Positions 49,880 to 61,200 of a stretch of DNA of 64,000 nucleotides are shown here, in pieces. Position 1 is the first letter of the stretch, and the number at the start of each line of letters is the position of its first letter. The position numbers were made by a program, and so were the translations under genes. The DNA is from Echinococcus granulosus. Its lineage: Eukaryota > Platyhelminthes > Cestoda > Cyclophyllidea > Taeniidae. A model generated the notes under the pieces. The model was given only the letters and a program-made list of their open reading frames with translations. It had not been told where the DNA came from and did no database searches. The DNA is taken from positions 864,737-928,736 of the forward strand of contig NW_020170393.1 of assembly GCF_000524195.1 (NCBI RefSeq), given 5' to 3'.

Positions 49880-50615
49880 TTATTCATTTCCTAGGGTACA
49901 GATGGGATGGAAGGCGGCAAATACAGCCGCAAGGTCGGAACAAGGAAATGGGAGCAAAAAATCTCGGTGAGGAATGAGTACGAATAAATTTGCCTTGCCG
50001 ATCGACATCATTTGCTGGACCTGGTAGCAAAGTGAGAATCATGTTGGCCCAGAAGGCGATCATATTCACCTGGTCTGAACTACTCCTGCATCAAACCAGC
50101 GCCTAATAATATCCACCGTGGAGAAATCTCCCAGCGAGCTGATTACCACCTTTTGTCCATCGGAGACGAGTTACTACTTCTTTTCCGAGGGAGGGTTTGT
50201 TGGGGATGCACGCCCACCTTTTCTATCGTTATTATTATTATTCGAGTCACACTTTGAGTGTACTCCTTAATCAGATCCAGTCTAACCAGAGCATAAAATA
50301 GCCATTGCATAGCGGTAAACGGATCTGCTAAGCTCGATAGGCGATTGGGATTTTTTTCCCCTATCAAAATGAGGCTCGTATTGCTGGGGGACAAAATGTG
50401 ACTAACGCAGGGCAGTAAATTGATGCAGACCTATTTCACGCTTGTCCTACTCGTTTCCAGCACTTATCTGACCGCAGAGGCAGTCGCTTTCTGCAACTGG
50501 GAGGCTCCGCAAACGTCCAATGATCCTGACCTTACGCCCGCACTGGAATTTCGCCGAGTCGCTGGCAATGCTTGTGAGAGCAGACCCCCACGCTTTGTAC
50601 GACCAATTCAGCCAT
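49880..50615 (-). CDS. Tentative small gene, unknown function (~157 aa)
   Basis: I do not recognise this protein. Four pieces chain in frame on the minus strand: 50536-50615, 50150-50383, 50084-50102 and 49880-50020 (474 nt including stop). The start context is gaaATGG, and a clean acceptor (cacgttcctcttag) lies 12 nt upstream. The first donor, C|gtaagg, is strong. The first exon reads MAELVVQ...CSHKHCQRLGEIPV, reminiscent of the start of AN1-type zinc fingers, but the later cysteines such a finger needs are absent. The second exon has a hydrophobic LSSLADPFTAMQWLFYALVR segment and a low-complexity run of isoleucines from an ATA repeat. Exon 3 is only 19 nt and its donor (GGA|gtagtt) is one of two choices. 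Tail-to-head with EMC4, same strand. It could be wrong in part or altogether. Confidence 0.4.
50229..50242. repeat. Short (TTA)n trinucleotide repeat
   Basis: Four to five TTA units; if the tentative gene is real, they encode a run of isoleucines on the minus strand. Confidence 0.8.
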
Positions 50616-50912
50616 TTCACCCTCTACTAAGAGGAACGTGATAACAAAACAGGTACCAATTCCATGCCTAACTTTGGCCGTGGGTGAGACTCTGTCACAA
50701 AAGGATCCCTTGACAAATGAGAAATTTTCAACCTATAAACAGTTTGTGCATAGCCTTAGGTTTCGTGATAAAAAGCTGGTGACTACAGTCCTATTAAGAT
50801 GCGAGTGCCGTGTTTGAGGTTAGGTACCCATAGTGGTTACCATAATGCTCTCAAAACGCTCCTTTACGAAGGCTTGAAAGAATCACCGTCACACGAAAGA
50901 TAACGACCAGGA

Positions 50913-50918
50913 TTTATT
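50913..50918 (-). terminator. Poly(A) signal for EMC4
   Basis: TTTATT on the plus strand reads AATAAA on the minus strand, about 40 nt downstream of the EMC4 stop codon. This is a fitting distance for a short 3' UTR. Confidence 0.6.
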
Positions 50919-50958
50919 GTTAGTGGTGCAGGTCGCGAACAATGTAACATTAAAATTA

Positions 50959-51842
50959 TCACCAAATAAAGCCTCCCACTGACCATTCTGCTCGCTAAAA
51001 TGAAAAAAAAGGACTCCAATAGGCAAAGTGGTAACAGTAAACTGGGATTTAAGTAGGTGGAAATAGCATCACAAAAAGTGGAGAAACTGCTTGCCTGAGA
51101 TGGCTGAATGAATGACAACCAGTCAGAAGCATATGTTGGGAGAAGACCCATATTGTGGCATTTATATATGGCCATTGCAACCATTAAGAGATTCCCCAAA
51201 ATAAAAACCAGACACTGGATTGGGGCCTGTTCGCCTTCGATCATTTGGAGCGCTAGAATAGGGCAAGGAAAACTGTTTTAGGGTTTGCTACGTAGAAAGT
51301 GGAGAAGCTCAGACAACTTAACCATGGTAAAACCAAAAATATGACAAAGAAAGACCTAGAAGTAATCTGGATCACCAAATAATATGTTGATATTGAGCAG
51401 ATTGAAATCTCACAACTTATATTTCCACTATGAATGCTCGAAAACTTTAAAGCAACAAAACACTCTGAATACTTGTTTGCATTGAGAAGAGCACTTGCAG
51501 GGGCCGCGTGAACATCATATAAACCATAATTATCGGGAAAATTGAAATTGAGTTTCCTGTCATCCACATGATAAAGAGGTTCATGGGGATTTGGCGAAGA
51601 GGACCCAAAGCAACATCCCAGCTTCGCTTAATCTTCAGCTGCGGATCCTGTTCACGAGTCTCAGAGTGAGGGAATGTACGGTCGCTGAAACCTATAGGCT
51701 GAAGTGACTGATCACACGGTCCATTAGAAGTCAGTCCAATACGACTGCGAGAATTGAAATCAACGTTCCAGCGTTTTGACACCAATTTGGTCAGTTCGAC
51801 CGAATCGCTCGCACTTTTGTTCAAAGTTTTGAGACTATCCAT
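50959..51842 (-). CDS. EMC4: ER membrane protein complex subunit 4
   Basis: EMC4 is a small membrane subunit of the EMC, the ER insertase for tail-anchored and multipass proteins. Three exons chain in frame: 51473-51842, 51095-51252 and 50959-50994 (564 nt, 187 aa; human EMC4 is 183 aa). Family hallmarks are in order: KRWNVDF near the N-terminus, PIGFSDR, then WDVALGPLRQIPMNLFIMWM with the first membrane segment (~95-115), a second hydrophobic segment QCLVFILGNLLMVAMAIYKC, the conserved MGLLPTYASDWLSFI, and a short tail RAEWSVGGFIW matching the family's final small exon. The second intron has a GC donor (CAG|gcaagc) and acceptor cattttag; reading through it instead gives a spurious hydrophobic tail. 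An acceptor (acatttcag) sits 3 nt before the start ATG. EMC4 is divergent from ECM29. Confidence 0.93.
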
Positions 51843-52201
51843 TTCCTGAAATGTATAGGCATGATTGAATCATGATAACGAACCAACAAATGGGGTGAGT
51901 AGAGGATGTACCTCGACTCCTGATTGGCTTCTCGGAGAGATTCAACTACAACGAAGAGGATAAGGTTTATTAAAACGACAATCAATTGCGAACGAACTAA
52001 TGGCAAAAAATATGGCACAGCAAAGAAAATTTTTTGTTCCAGTAAATGTATGAGAACAAAAAGGTCGATGGAAAAGCATGCTTAGCTAGCCAATGAAAAT
52101 TGGACAGCGGGGGTAGGCTTTTGTGCCGATTGACCTTTGCTTACATGCTTACGCAAGCTAGTGTAGATTATCCCCTTATATACTAACCTAAGGTTTTTAG
52201 A
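51843..52201. promoter_or_regulatory. Shared divergent promoter region, EMC4/ECM29
   Basis: Only 359 bp separate the two start codons, and transcripts point away from each other, so both genes must initiate here or just inside. I see no confident TATA box. Splice-acceptor-like sequences abut both ATGs (acatttcag on the minus strand at ~51,846; tactaac...gtttttag on the plus strand at 52,187-52,200), pointing to 5' UTR introns or spliced-leader addition. Confidence 0.55.
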
Positions 52202-55200
52202 ATGGGTTCGGTCGATGAGTCATATGGCTTACAATCAAGTGGCTACGTTGGAAGTATGGAATGTGCACGTGCCGGTATGGGCACCCACCATTTTTAATGT
52301 ACTGTAGGTACCGATATTGAGCGTCTTGCATTGAGGATTAGCCTTGCGGATATAGACGAACAATTTGAAAAAGTAATACAGAAGTCGTTGGTGTTCATCT
52401 TACGATATTTGGCTAAGTATGATGACCATCGGAGGAAGGTACAGGTTATTTTCGTACATTTAGTTTTTCAGCTCTTGGAACTTTTGGGTGATGTCACCCG
52501 CCGCCTAAAACGGCGTCCCAGTATACAACTTCCCGTACACGAACTATTCGTCGCCTACAATGATCCAGAAAATTCAACCTATCTCACCAATTTCTCTCAC
52601 ATGTACATCCGTTTGGGTTATCCTCGTATGCCAGTTACTGAACAGATTTGCCTTCTTCCGGTTTTATTTGCATCGTTGACGGATAACAAGCCTATAGTCC
52701 AACGAGATGTGTAGGATTTTATAGCACTTACCTGCACATTATGTTTATTAGTCTCCTGCACTTGACGCTTCCCATTATCGGGGGTGTTCCTGCTGACGCG
52801 CGTAATAGGTTAGAATTGGAACTCCACGAACTGCCTATGCAACGACGATTCATTAATGAATTTTATTCATTGGTTTTACTATTACCTTATACGTAAGTCA
52901 CTTCATTGTCTTCCTGCTGACGTAATGGATTTCGACTCCTCATTAGTCTCTTTTCTAGTTTCGAGCGTCACATCCGCTTCGACACCCCTGCAGTCGCTAT
53001 TCCAGAAGGATTTAATGCTTATGACTACAGTCGAGTCGCTCATGAGCGCTTCTCCGCCATTCACAGTGCTTCGGATCTCGAAAAGGTTCGTTCATTCGCT
53101 TCCTAATCTCTTTAATACTTGATTTTAATTTTGTCATTATACAATATTTCTTTTCGTTCTTTAAGTACAAGGTCGCTATTGTGCAGTTTTACAGTCGCGG
53201 TTTTTTTCCAACGGATGAAAGTATTGTTCCTCTTCTCTTTGCTGACGCAGATTCACGACACTCAGTTGTTTCTGCCGCAAACAAGGAAGTTAGGATGCTG
53301 AGCGTGTAAGTGTCATTCATTTCCTTATATTAGAAGAAAATCACCCACACGAACAGAGGAATCTTAGTTGTGATCTACTTGTTGAATTTCAGCCTTGTAG
53401 ATTGGGAAAACGAGGCTCTCCTCTCTCGGATTTTCGACTGGTACCTTGGGCGACGTCGCGAGTTCGACCCAAAGGTAGGTCTGATAGTGAACCTGTCAGT
53501 TTTCTAATTCACTCTTCTACCTGATTTTTTTGCCTCCAGGGTCTCTCTGATCCTCGTCAGCCCTTGAGCGCAGGTGTTCGAATTAAACTTGGACACTTTT
53601 TACTTCGGTCCCGAATTACGCTAACGGGTATCCTCGCGCCGGACTTAATAGAAGCCGCGGTGCTCAGTTTGAAAGGCGTGACAAGTTGCAAGGAACCGAT
53701 AAAGCCTCTATCGGCCGCTCCTTCACAGCAGCAGCAACAACAACAACAGCAACAGCAGTCGTCACAACTTCTTTGCCCAACGCACGGGATGAAGGCGGAG
53801 CAGCCCCAACAACAACAGCAGCAGCAATCCTCGGTGGGCTCCACATCCGCATCTGTTCCTGCAGCTCAGTGCACTCATCGCACGGGACAGAGCGTTCAGC
53901 GCCGACTTGCCAATCACGGTCTTGACTTGCTGGCGCATTTGCTTGATAAGTTAGTCACCGACCCTTCCACTTTTTAGGCATTTCTTTTACAAGTGTTTAA
54001 TTCGTCTCCAATATTTGTGTTATCTTGACGTGGACGTTTGGTTTCAGTGCAACCTCTATTCCACCGGATGCGTCTGTTCGTGCTCTGGGGAGCCTCATTG
54101 AATTTGTTTACGAGGGCACCTCTGACGAAGTTAGTCAAGATTCATTTTTTTTCATTCTGCTACTAATCGGTGGTTTTTATTACTGCCGTTTCGTAAACTA
54201 GGTGCAGTTTGTTTTATCTGACCTCGTGCTTTTAGCTATACAATCTTTGTCCTATTTCTTTTCATAATTCAGTCACCACGTTGCTTTTGCTTTAGCTTGT
54301 TCCTGCGAGGGCGCGAGGCTTCGAACTACTATCCCGCTTTTTGTCTCGCGAGCCCAACTATCTCCTCAAGGATCCATCACAACTCCCTCGACTTTTTGAC
54401 GTTCTCTCAGAGGCAGGCTTTACACTGTTTTATTTGCTCTTATCGTGGTGTCAATGCCCTTCTGAAGCTACTTTATTATGTAGAATATCACAGGTCTCAT
54501 AAGAGGTGCATTCCTTGGTCGGGCGCTCTGTAAATTGCTTTGTTCTTTGCATGCTGCCAATAGCTCATCCCAAACCGCAATGTCATCTTAAAACCTTCCT
54601 ATTTTCACTGTTTCACTAAAATTCGTGAGTCACTCGCATTTAACTCTATGCGACTGATTAATTTGTACTTCTCTACAGTAGTGTCTCCTTTTGCTTAAGG
54701 GAAGTGGACGAATTGTTGAATCGAACATTTCAGTTGCCTCCACATTTCTAAGGCTTTTGTGCCATCCACAATTTTACTTATTTGGATTTTATGGTGGTCA
54801 TTTTCAGTTAATTTTTCTTCTCCCTTTTGGGGGGAACCATTATTTCATGCTTACTTTTTCCTTCTTTTAATTAGGACATTGCTCCAGACCTAAAAACTGC
54901 AGCTGCTCACTGTCTCCGACGCCTTGCCTTTACTTTCCAGGAGGCGCAAAGACAAAATTACCCAGCTCTAAGAAATCAACTTGCCAAACTTGAGCGCCTT
55001 CTCTTCGAGAACATGGAGAGGGTAACGCCTTGTCATTGACAAGATATAACTGTCATAGCAATGCAGGGATGCACTTTTTTATCCACTCCCATTTACCCTC
55101 TTTTCTTCAAGTCGGACCCTGTTAGTCGTTTGGTAGCCGTTCACTTCGCGGGCATCATCTATCCCCCGGATCACATTCCGACTCGTTACCTCATTCTTCA

Positions 55201-58200
55201 GGCGCTTGGTGATAAGTAGGTTCAATCTTGCTATTCTCAACTTACTGTGAGCTTGGAGTATAGTTCAAGGTTAAGAAGTAACCAATTGAACCACTAAAAT
55301 TCCCCATAGAACTTGGTAGTAGTATGTCGAAGAATTGACTCGTCATTGCGTATAGGTGGAAGGAAACCTAGATTCATCCAAGCACTTGCCGCACCAGAAA
55401 ATTTTCCATAGTGGTCTTTCGATCATTTGTCGTTTTTTTCTAGCCCCACCCTCAACTACTTTGTTGTGTTAAATCTGCTCTCGAACAATTGATGTGATGA
55501 ATCTATAACCCAATCTGAGGTCATGTTTTTGAGGCACCTCTAACGATGCCTCCACATTTCAATTTAAAATACACTCAGTACTGTTTTTTCACAGTAGCAT
55601 GCGTCCCATATATTTTGCGCCACATTCCACGTGTATTTCACAGCCCTTTCTGTGACTGATCCCATTCAAGTCAACGCAGTCCTTCGGTTTTGACCAAGAG
55701 TAGATTTCCCTTAGCGACGCTGAGAACGATATACTCTCGTCAAGATCACAACTATTGTACCATAACGAATTGTTTATCACATTTTACGGCTTGTTTCCAC
55801 CTGTTTAGAACGGGTAGATTAGATTGATCTGGCTACCGAAATCTTGTGCAATTTCATGTGTTACAGAGTTTGGTGCTGGTAGTCTTGGTCCGGGAAAAGT
55901 TTAAGTCCTTTAAGCAGTAGTAGTACATCTCGAGGCAGTTTACAAGCATCAAGTAAAACCTGGTTGTACTCCTGCACGGTTTGAGTGTTTTCCTATCATC
56001 GTTTTATAGAGAAAACGTTATTCCTACTCATATTGGAGCGCCTCATTGGTACAAATTTGTGGTATACCGTTACGCGTGTACATACTCTCGTTGCTCTTCA
56101 GAGACCAAAGGGTGCGAAATGAGGCTCGCATGGTATTCTCCATTTTCCTCGATCCCAACATAGCAAACGACATCGTGTACGGACGTGTCAAACTGCCATC
56201 TTTTGTGGAATTCGTAAATCATGTAAGATTTGACCGTTCATGAGCACCTATTTCCCTGCTTTTCCTAAGTAGCTACTTTCTCTTGTGCAGGATACACAGC
56301 ATATCCGGAAGAATCCTTTCATCGATGTGGAACGCCTCATTCCAGTAAGTTTTCTAAACACGTCTTCGTATGTCAAAGTAATCTTTATACTCCGTAAATA
56401 TGCCTTTGGGCAATAATACCACGTAGTTTCAGCTCTCACCTATCTGTTAGAGGCACTTTTTTTAATAAACACCAAACCTTTGAATCAGCTAACGCCTATT
56501 TTCGGTCATTTGACCTTAATAACTTCGTACAAACAGTGTCCTCCTCATTCACGCGCTTAGAATGGCAATGGTTCTTTTTCCCTGCATTTTCCTTTGCTAT
56601 TCCCCTGACCGCAGGATTGGTGTCTCATCTCGTGTATTAGTTTGACTGCTTTTGTTAAGGATTCGACTACTTCCAACTCAAATGTATAAAACCGCGCCCA
56701 CGTTGTCATTGTCAACGCTATTCATTTGGCAGCGGTTTTTTTTTAAAGCACCCCAAATGGAAGTGTATAGCAACTGCGTAAACTTGAGGTACCCACAGTG
56801 CCGCCCTGTCGGCTTGAAGTTAAAAACGGCTGTTAAAGCACACGAACAGGTCATAAAACGCTCCGCACAGAGCAGCAAAGAAGTATGGTTACAACTTTGA
56901 GCACTTGGGCTAGCGCATTTGATTGAAAATGCTTAGAAATTAGCTGATACGATGGTCTCCCTCCTCTGTAGGTGGTTCAATTCATCCGACTTTGCCTCCT
57001 GGCCGTGAAAGGCGGTCTAACTTCAGCGCAGGAGAAGGAGATGATCTACGAGACTGATGACGAGATTCGCTATCGCATCAACCAGAACGTGCGCTACCTC
57101 CTCTCGCTGACTGCACCATCGTCCACGTCGGCGGGACCGTCTGCCAAAGCGGCGGAGGGGTGCATCAATAGTGATGCGTCTGCAACCGCCACGCATAGCG
57201 GGCTGCTACAGCCCAATCCCGAGCAGGCGCGCCGCAGCATCGCTACCTACTTCCGCCTCATTCATGTGGTCATCTTCGCGCGTTGCCAGTCGCCTTGGGA
57301 TTGTAAATCTATGTTCGGTCTTGTAACACTGGCTTTCGTGTTTCTTTTTTCTGATTTCTGGAAGCCAGTGGCTTTTGATTTAGTTCTTTAGGCTTATTTT
57401 GGTTACAAAGAATTTTGCTTTTCGCTTTTTTTTATATTGAACTACTGCTAAGTAGTTAGTTAATTCACGTCATTCTGGGTTTTCTTTGTAAATCACTTTG
57501 CTGTTCTCTATGAAGCGCCTCCATACTTCGTTCACGTTATAGCTGGTTTTGGGCGTGTTTCAACGACGTTTTGTGCGAATAGTTAAGAAGTCAGACGCTC
57601 AGTGACTCAGTTGAAATGATTATAATCTACGATGCATATTTCCACCCTTATGATTTGTTGGTAAAACATCTCTATTGTTCACCCTAAAGTCCTTCAAAGT
57701 TCTTTATCCCTCATGCCTTGTCATCGTTTTCATTTCTCAGTGGGAAATACGTGTTTGGTAAAAATGTTTAAGTTGGAGAACTTGGCCCATGCTATGTATT
57801 CTGCTTTTTCCTTTTTGTCTATGATCATTCTTGTTATCTTTTTATTAATCCTAAAAGTTTTGCGCGCATTAAAGCTACCAAATCGTGATTATGTGGGTAT
57901 TCGAACAAGGTGTCTCCGAATTACATTTCAAGTAGTCACACTCGAGCTTCAAGAGCGCTATTTTATGCTGAATGCCTAAGTTTATATATGACCTTTACAG
58001 AGGATTTTTCCCCTTCATTTGCAGCTCCCGAATTTCCCAATTTCATGGAGGAGGTTTTGATAAATAACACACGAGAGTTGGCTGTCGGTGGGAAAAACAT
58101 ACTGGATCAGATAAATGTAAGCCTGAGGGAAGTGGGAGCACTATTAACATTTCTGCCTTTTGCACACAACTGCACGCTTGTTGGCTTACGTTTTTTTTTA

Positions 58201-61200
58201 ACTGCAGAACTTGCTATTAGGTACCTCACGTGGTGCAAACTGTCGCCACGCCTGCGCCTCTATATTCTCTGCGGTTACTATGGAGACGGAGCAACCGGCA
58301 GAAGCACTGCAGATCGCCGTAGGCATGCTTGAAAAGGTCCCCAAGGGTTCGGTTGTGGTGGATACAGAGAGTTCACATAACATACAGGGCATGATGATGG
58401 GAGTGGCGTATTTGTTGAAGCACCTCCATGATAGGCACTGCGCTCCTCCACTCATTGGCTCCAATGCCGTCACAAACAACATTGGAGCGGTCGTCAACGC
58501 TACCGGTGGCGGTGGTAAATCGAAGAAGTCAAAAAAGCAGGATACGAAGAACAAACAACACATGCAAACTGGCATTGCGGAGACAATCGAAAAATTCCTA
58601 AAAATTGCTGGTAGGCTATCTTTATAGTCCATGCAATATTTAACTCGTTCCAATGCAACCCGTAAAGGTGGCAGTATGAATGAACCGTTATGGGTCAAAA
58701 CATAGTGGTAATGATCCGTTCTGCTTATTTTTAAAACAACTCTGATTGTAGGGCACTTTTCTATCTGTAGTTGGTGTTCCTCGAATTAGACTTGTTTTAG
58801 AAATGATTTGAATGCGTGATCATACGACAAACAACTACACCCACTAAACGGACACAATTTGTATTTAGACGCCTATCTTATCCGTCCAACTCTCCTCGTT
58901 GATAAACCACTGGGAGCGAGCAAAGAGAAATCCAGTCACCACCAGGAGAGAGAAGGGAAGAACGCCACCGGCGGTATTCGCTACAACAACACTGGCGTAG
59001 CCCAGTCTACAGTGACCACTCTTCTCGAAGCTCTGGCCGTCCTTGCTCAGGCCGGTTGTCTCGCCAACCTACCCGCGGGCTCCACTGTCCCAAACATCGA
59101 GTCCTCCGGTGCTCTGCCACCCTGCGGCGAGAGCAAGGCCAGCTTAGTGGCACGTGTTGCGCACTATCTCACTCTCCCCCCTTCGCCCGTCATTGGTGCC
59201 ACTACCGGCACCGGCGCAGCAAACACCTCGGCAACGAGCAGATCGAGTGAGGAACCGCTGCCTGTAATGGCAGGGCATCAGCGCGTGTGGTTCGCTACCC
59301 TCCGCGCTCTCGCCTGCCTTTGCACTGGCGAACCGCCGGACAACGTCGAGAAGGGGGACGAGCAGCGTGTGTCCACCCACCCGCATCTGATGTTTATCAT
59401 CGAGGCTATGTCGAAAATGCAGGAGGTGAGAGCTGTTCTCACTGCTTGTCAAGGCTATGGGGCCGTTTGGCTGTGCGGTCTTTTAATTATCGGCTGAATT
59501 CGGATAATTTTCATTGAGGTGACTTTGAAATTCAAAGTCCCTGGTTTTAAGTCAAATTTTATTTTCGAGTAGGATAGAGTTTTATGGTTTGCAAAATAAG
59601 TTGGAACGATGTGATCAGACTGCACCTGGCAAACCAAGGTACAAGACTTAGACAAATTTATTCACCCATCTCATTATTGGTTCAAATGGACTTAACAGTC
59701 ATTATCAGAGGCGTTAGGCGCATGACTGAAGTGCCAAACGATATATAATGGTTTTTTTCTGGATAAATTTAATACCCCTCGCTTCTTGCTTGTCCAGGTG
59801 CGTGATCCGGCACTGCAGTTGGCGGTGGGTGCAGCAATGGCAGATGCGCTTTTGGGTGCAGCCTCCCCGTACAAGGGGCTATGGTTTGAGCGCACCTACC
59901 CACTCCGAGTGCCTCCGAGTGCTTCTGAGGCCGCCGCTCACTCTACTGCTGGTCGCTGGTTGGCCGAGCGCTTTGTTACCCTTCTGACTCACAAGCCTGG
60001 CCAGCTGAAGCCGCCACCCGCAATGCTTGCCGTCTCTCTTTGGGCTTTGGCCATGGCAAGGCGATTCGCCCCCCCTCCTGTCGACCTTCTTCCACCCGAG
60101 CTTTTCATCAATCTCCTCACCGAAAACGATGGTTTGTTGTGAAGTCTGCTTTTGGTTCTCCTTTCCTATAAGCTTTTGAAACAACAGCCTCTTCCCACCC
60201 TTTTTGTAGAGGCTCTGCAATGTGTGGCGGCCAGTATTCTCGGTCTGATATACGATCGAAACGATGAGGTGGCTCGTCTTTCCCTTGTCAATAGCTTAAA
60301 CAAAATGATCGCTGATGGCAAACGGTATGTTTTTTATCCAAACCTTCTAAGATATTATCACTCTTTTCGTCCTCTAGACCTAACACCTCAGTATTCCGCG
60401 AGCTCTGCAGTCTGGCACACCAAATCGGTCGAGAGGATATGTCGCTTTCCTTGGTTGTACTGGCAACTACCTCGCCACCACCGAGCATGAACGCCTCGGT
60501 CCTCTTTCAGCCAGTTAATGCTCTCGATGGCGCCTCCGTTGGCCCAGCTAACTGCCCTGCGACAGCGGCCGTCACCACGCCGTGGTTGACGCTTTGTGCG
60601 GTGGCGTGCGCGGGCCTGGTGCGTCGCCTCGGTCGCTCCCTCGCCCCCGCCCTTCCGCGCCTCGTTCCGCGCGTCTTCATCCGACGCTACGATATGGCAC
60701 GACCGCGTATGCGCAACGCCATGCAGAAGATATGGCTGGGTCTTATCCTCTACGCTACATCAAACTCTGCCTCTAATGGAATGGCTAACTCCAGTGCCAC
60801 CTCCAAGTCGGACTCTGGTGGCAGCAGTGCTACTGGTCCTGCTGCCTCACCTGCTACGATTACCACCACATGGGAAAGTGGTAATTTGGCCAATGTCTCG
60901 GTCAATGCACTAGCCTCCGAACTGGTGATTCACTTTTCGTTAAAATTCTAGTCGTGGCAATGCATTTTGCTGCGCCGGGGTTTAAAATCTAGTTTTATTC
61001 AAAATTTTGGATTACATATCTCGGAACATTGCTTTTGGGTTGTTATTTTAAGGTCCACTTATTTGCGTTTGGGTGAGTGACCCATTTCAGGAATGGTTTT
61101 ATCGTAAGATTTCGCGATCGGTTTATTTTTTTAGTCTATTCAAACTACAGACAGAACATTCTACCTTTAATTAACATATCCATTATCAGGAAAGTGGACT

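Noticed and set aside
50423..50641. Small plus-strand frame beginning like a signal peptide
   Set aside because: It overlaps the first exon of the better-supported minus-strand chain, has no continuation, and its two cysteines fit no known secreted family.
51000..51094. Hydrophobic C-terminal extension of EMC4
   Set aside because: It is read-through of the GC-AG intron; splicing to 50,994 gives the family-typical short tail.
53557..53844. Cysteine-rich minus-strand frame (runs of Cys)
   Set aside because: Antisense reading of the CAG/CAA repeats in ECM29 exon 8.
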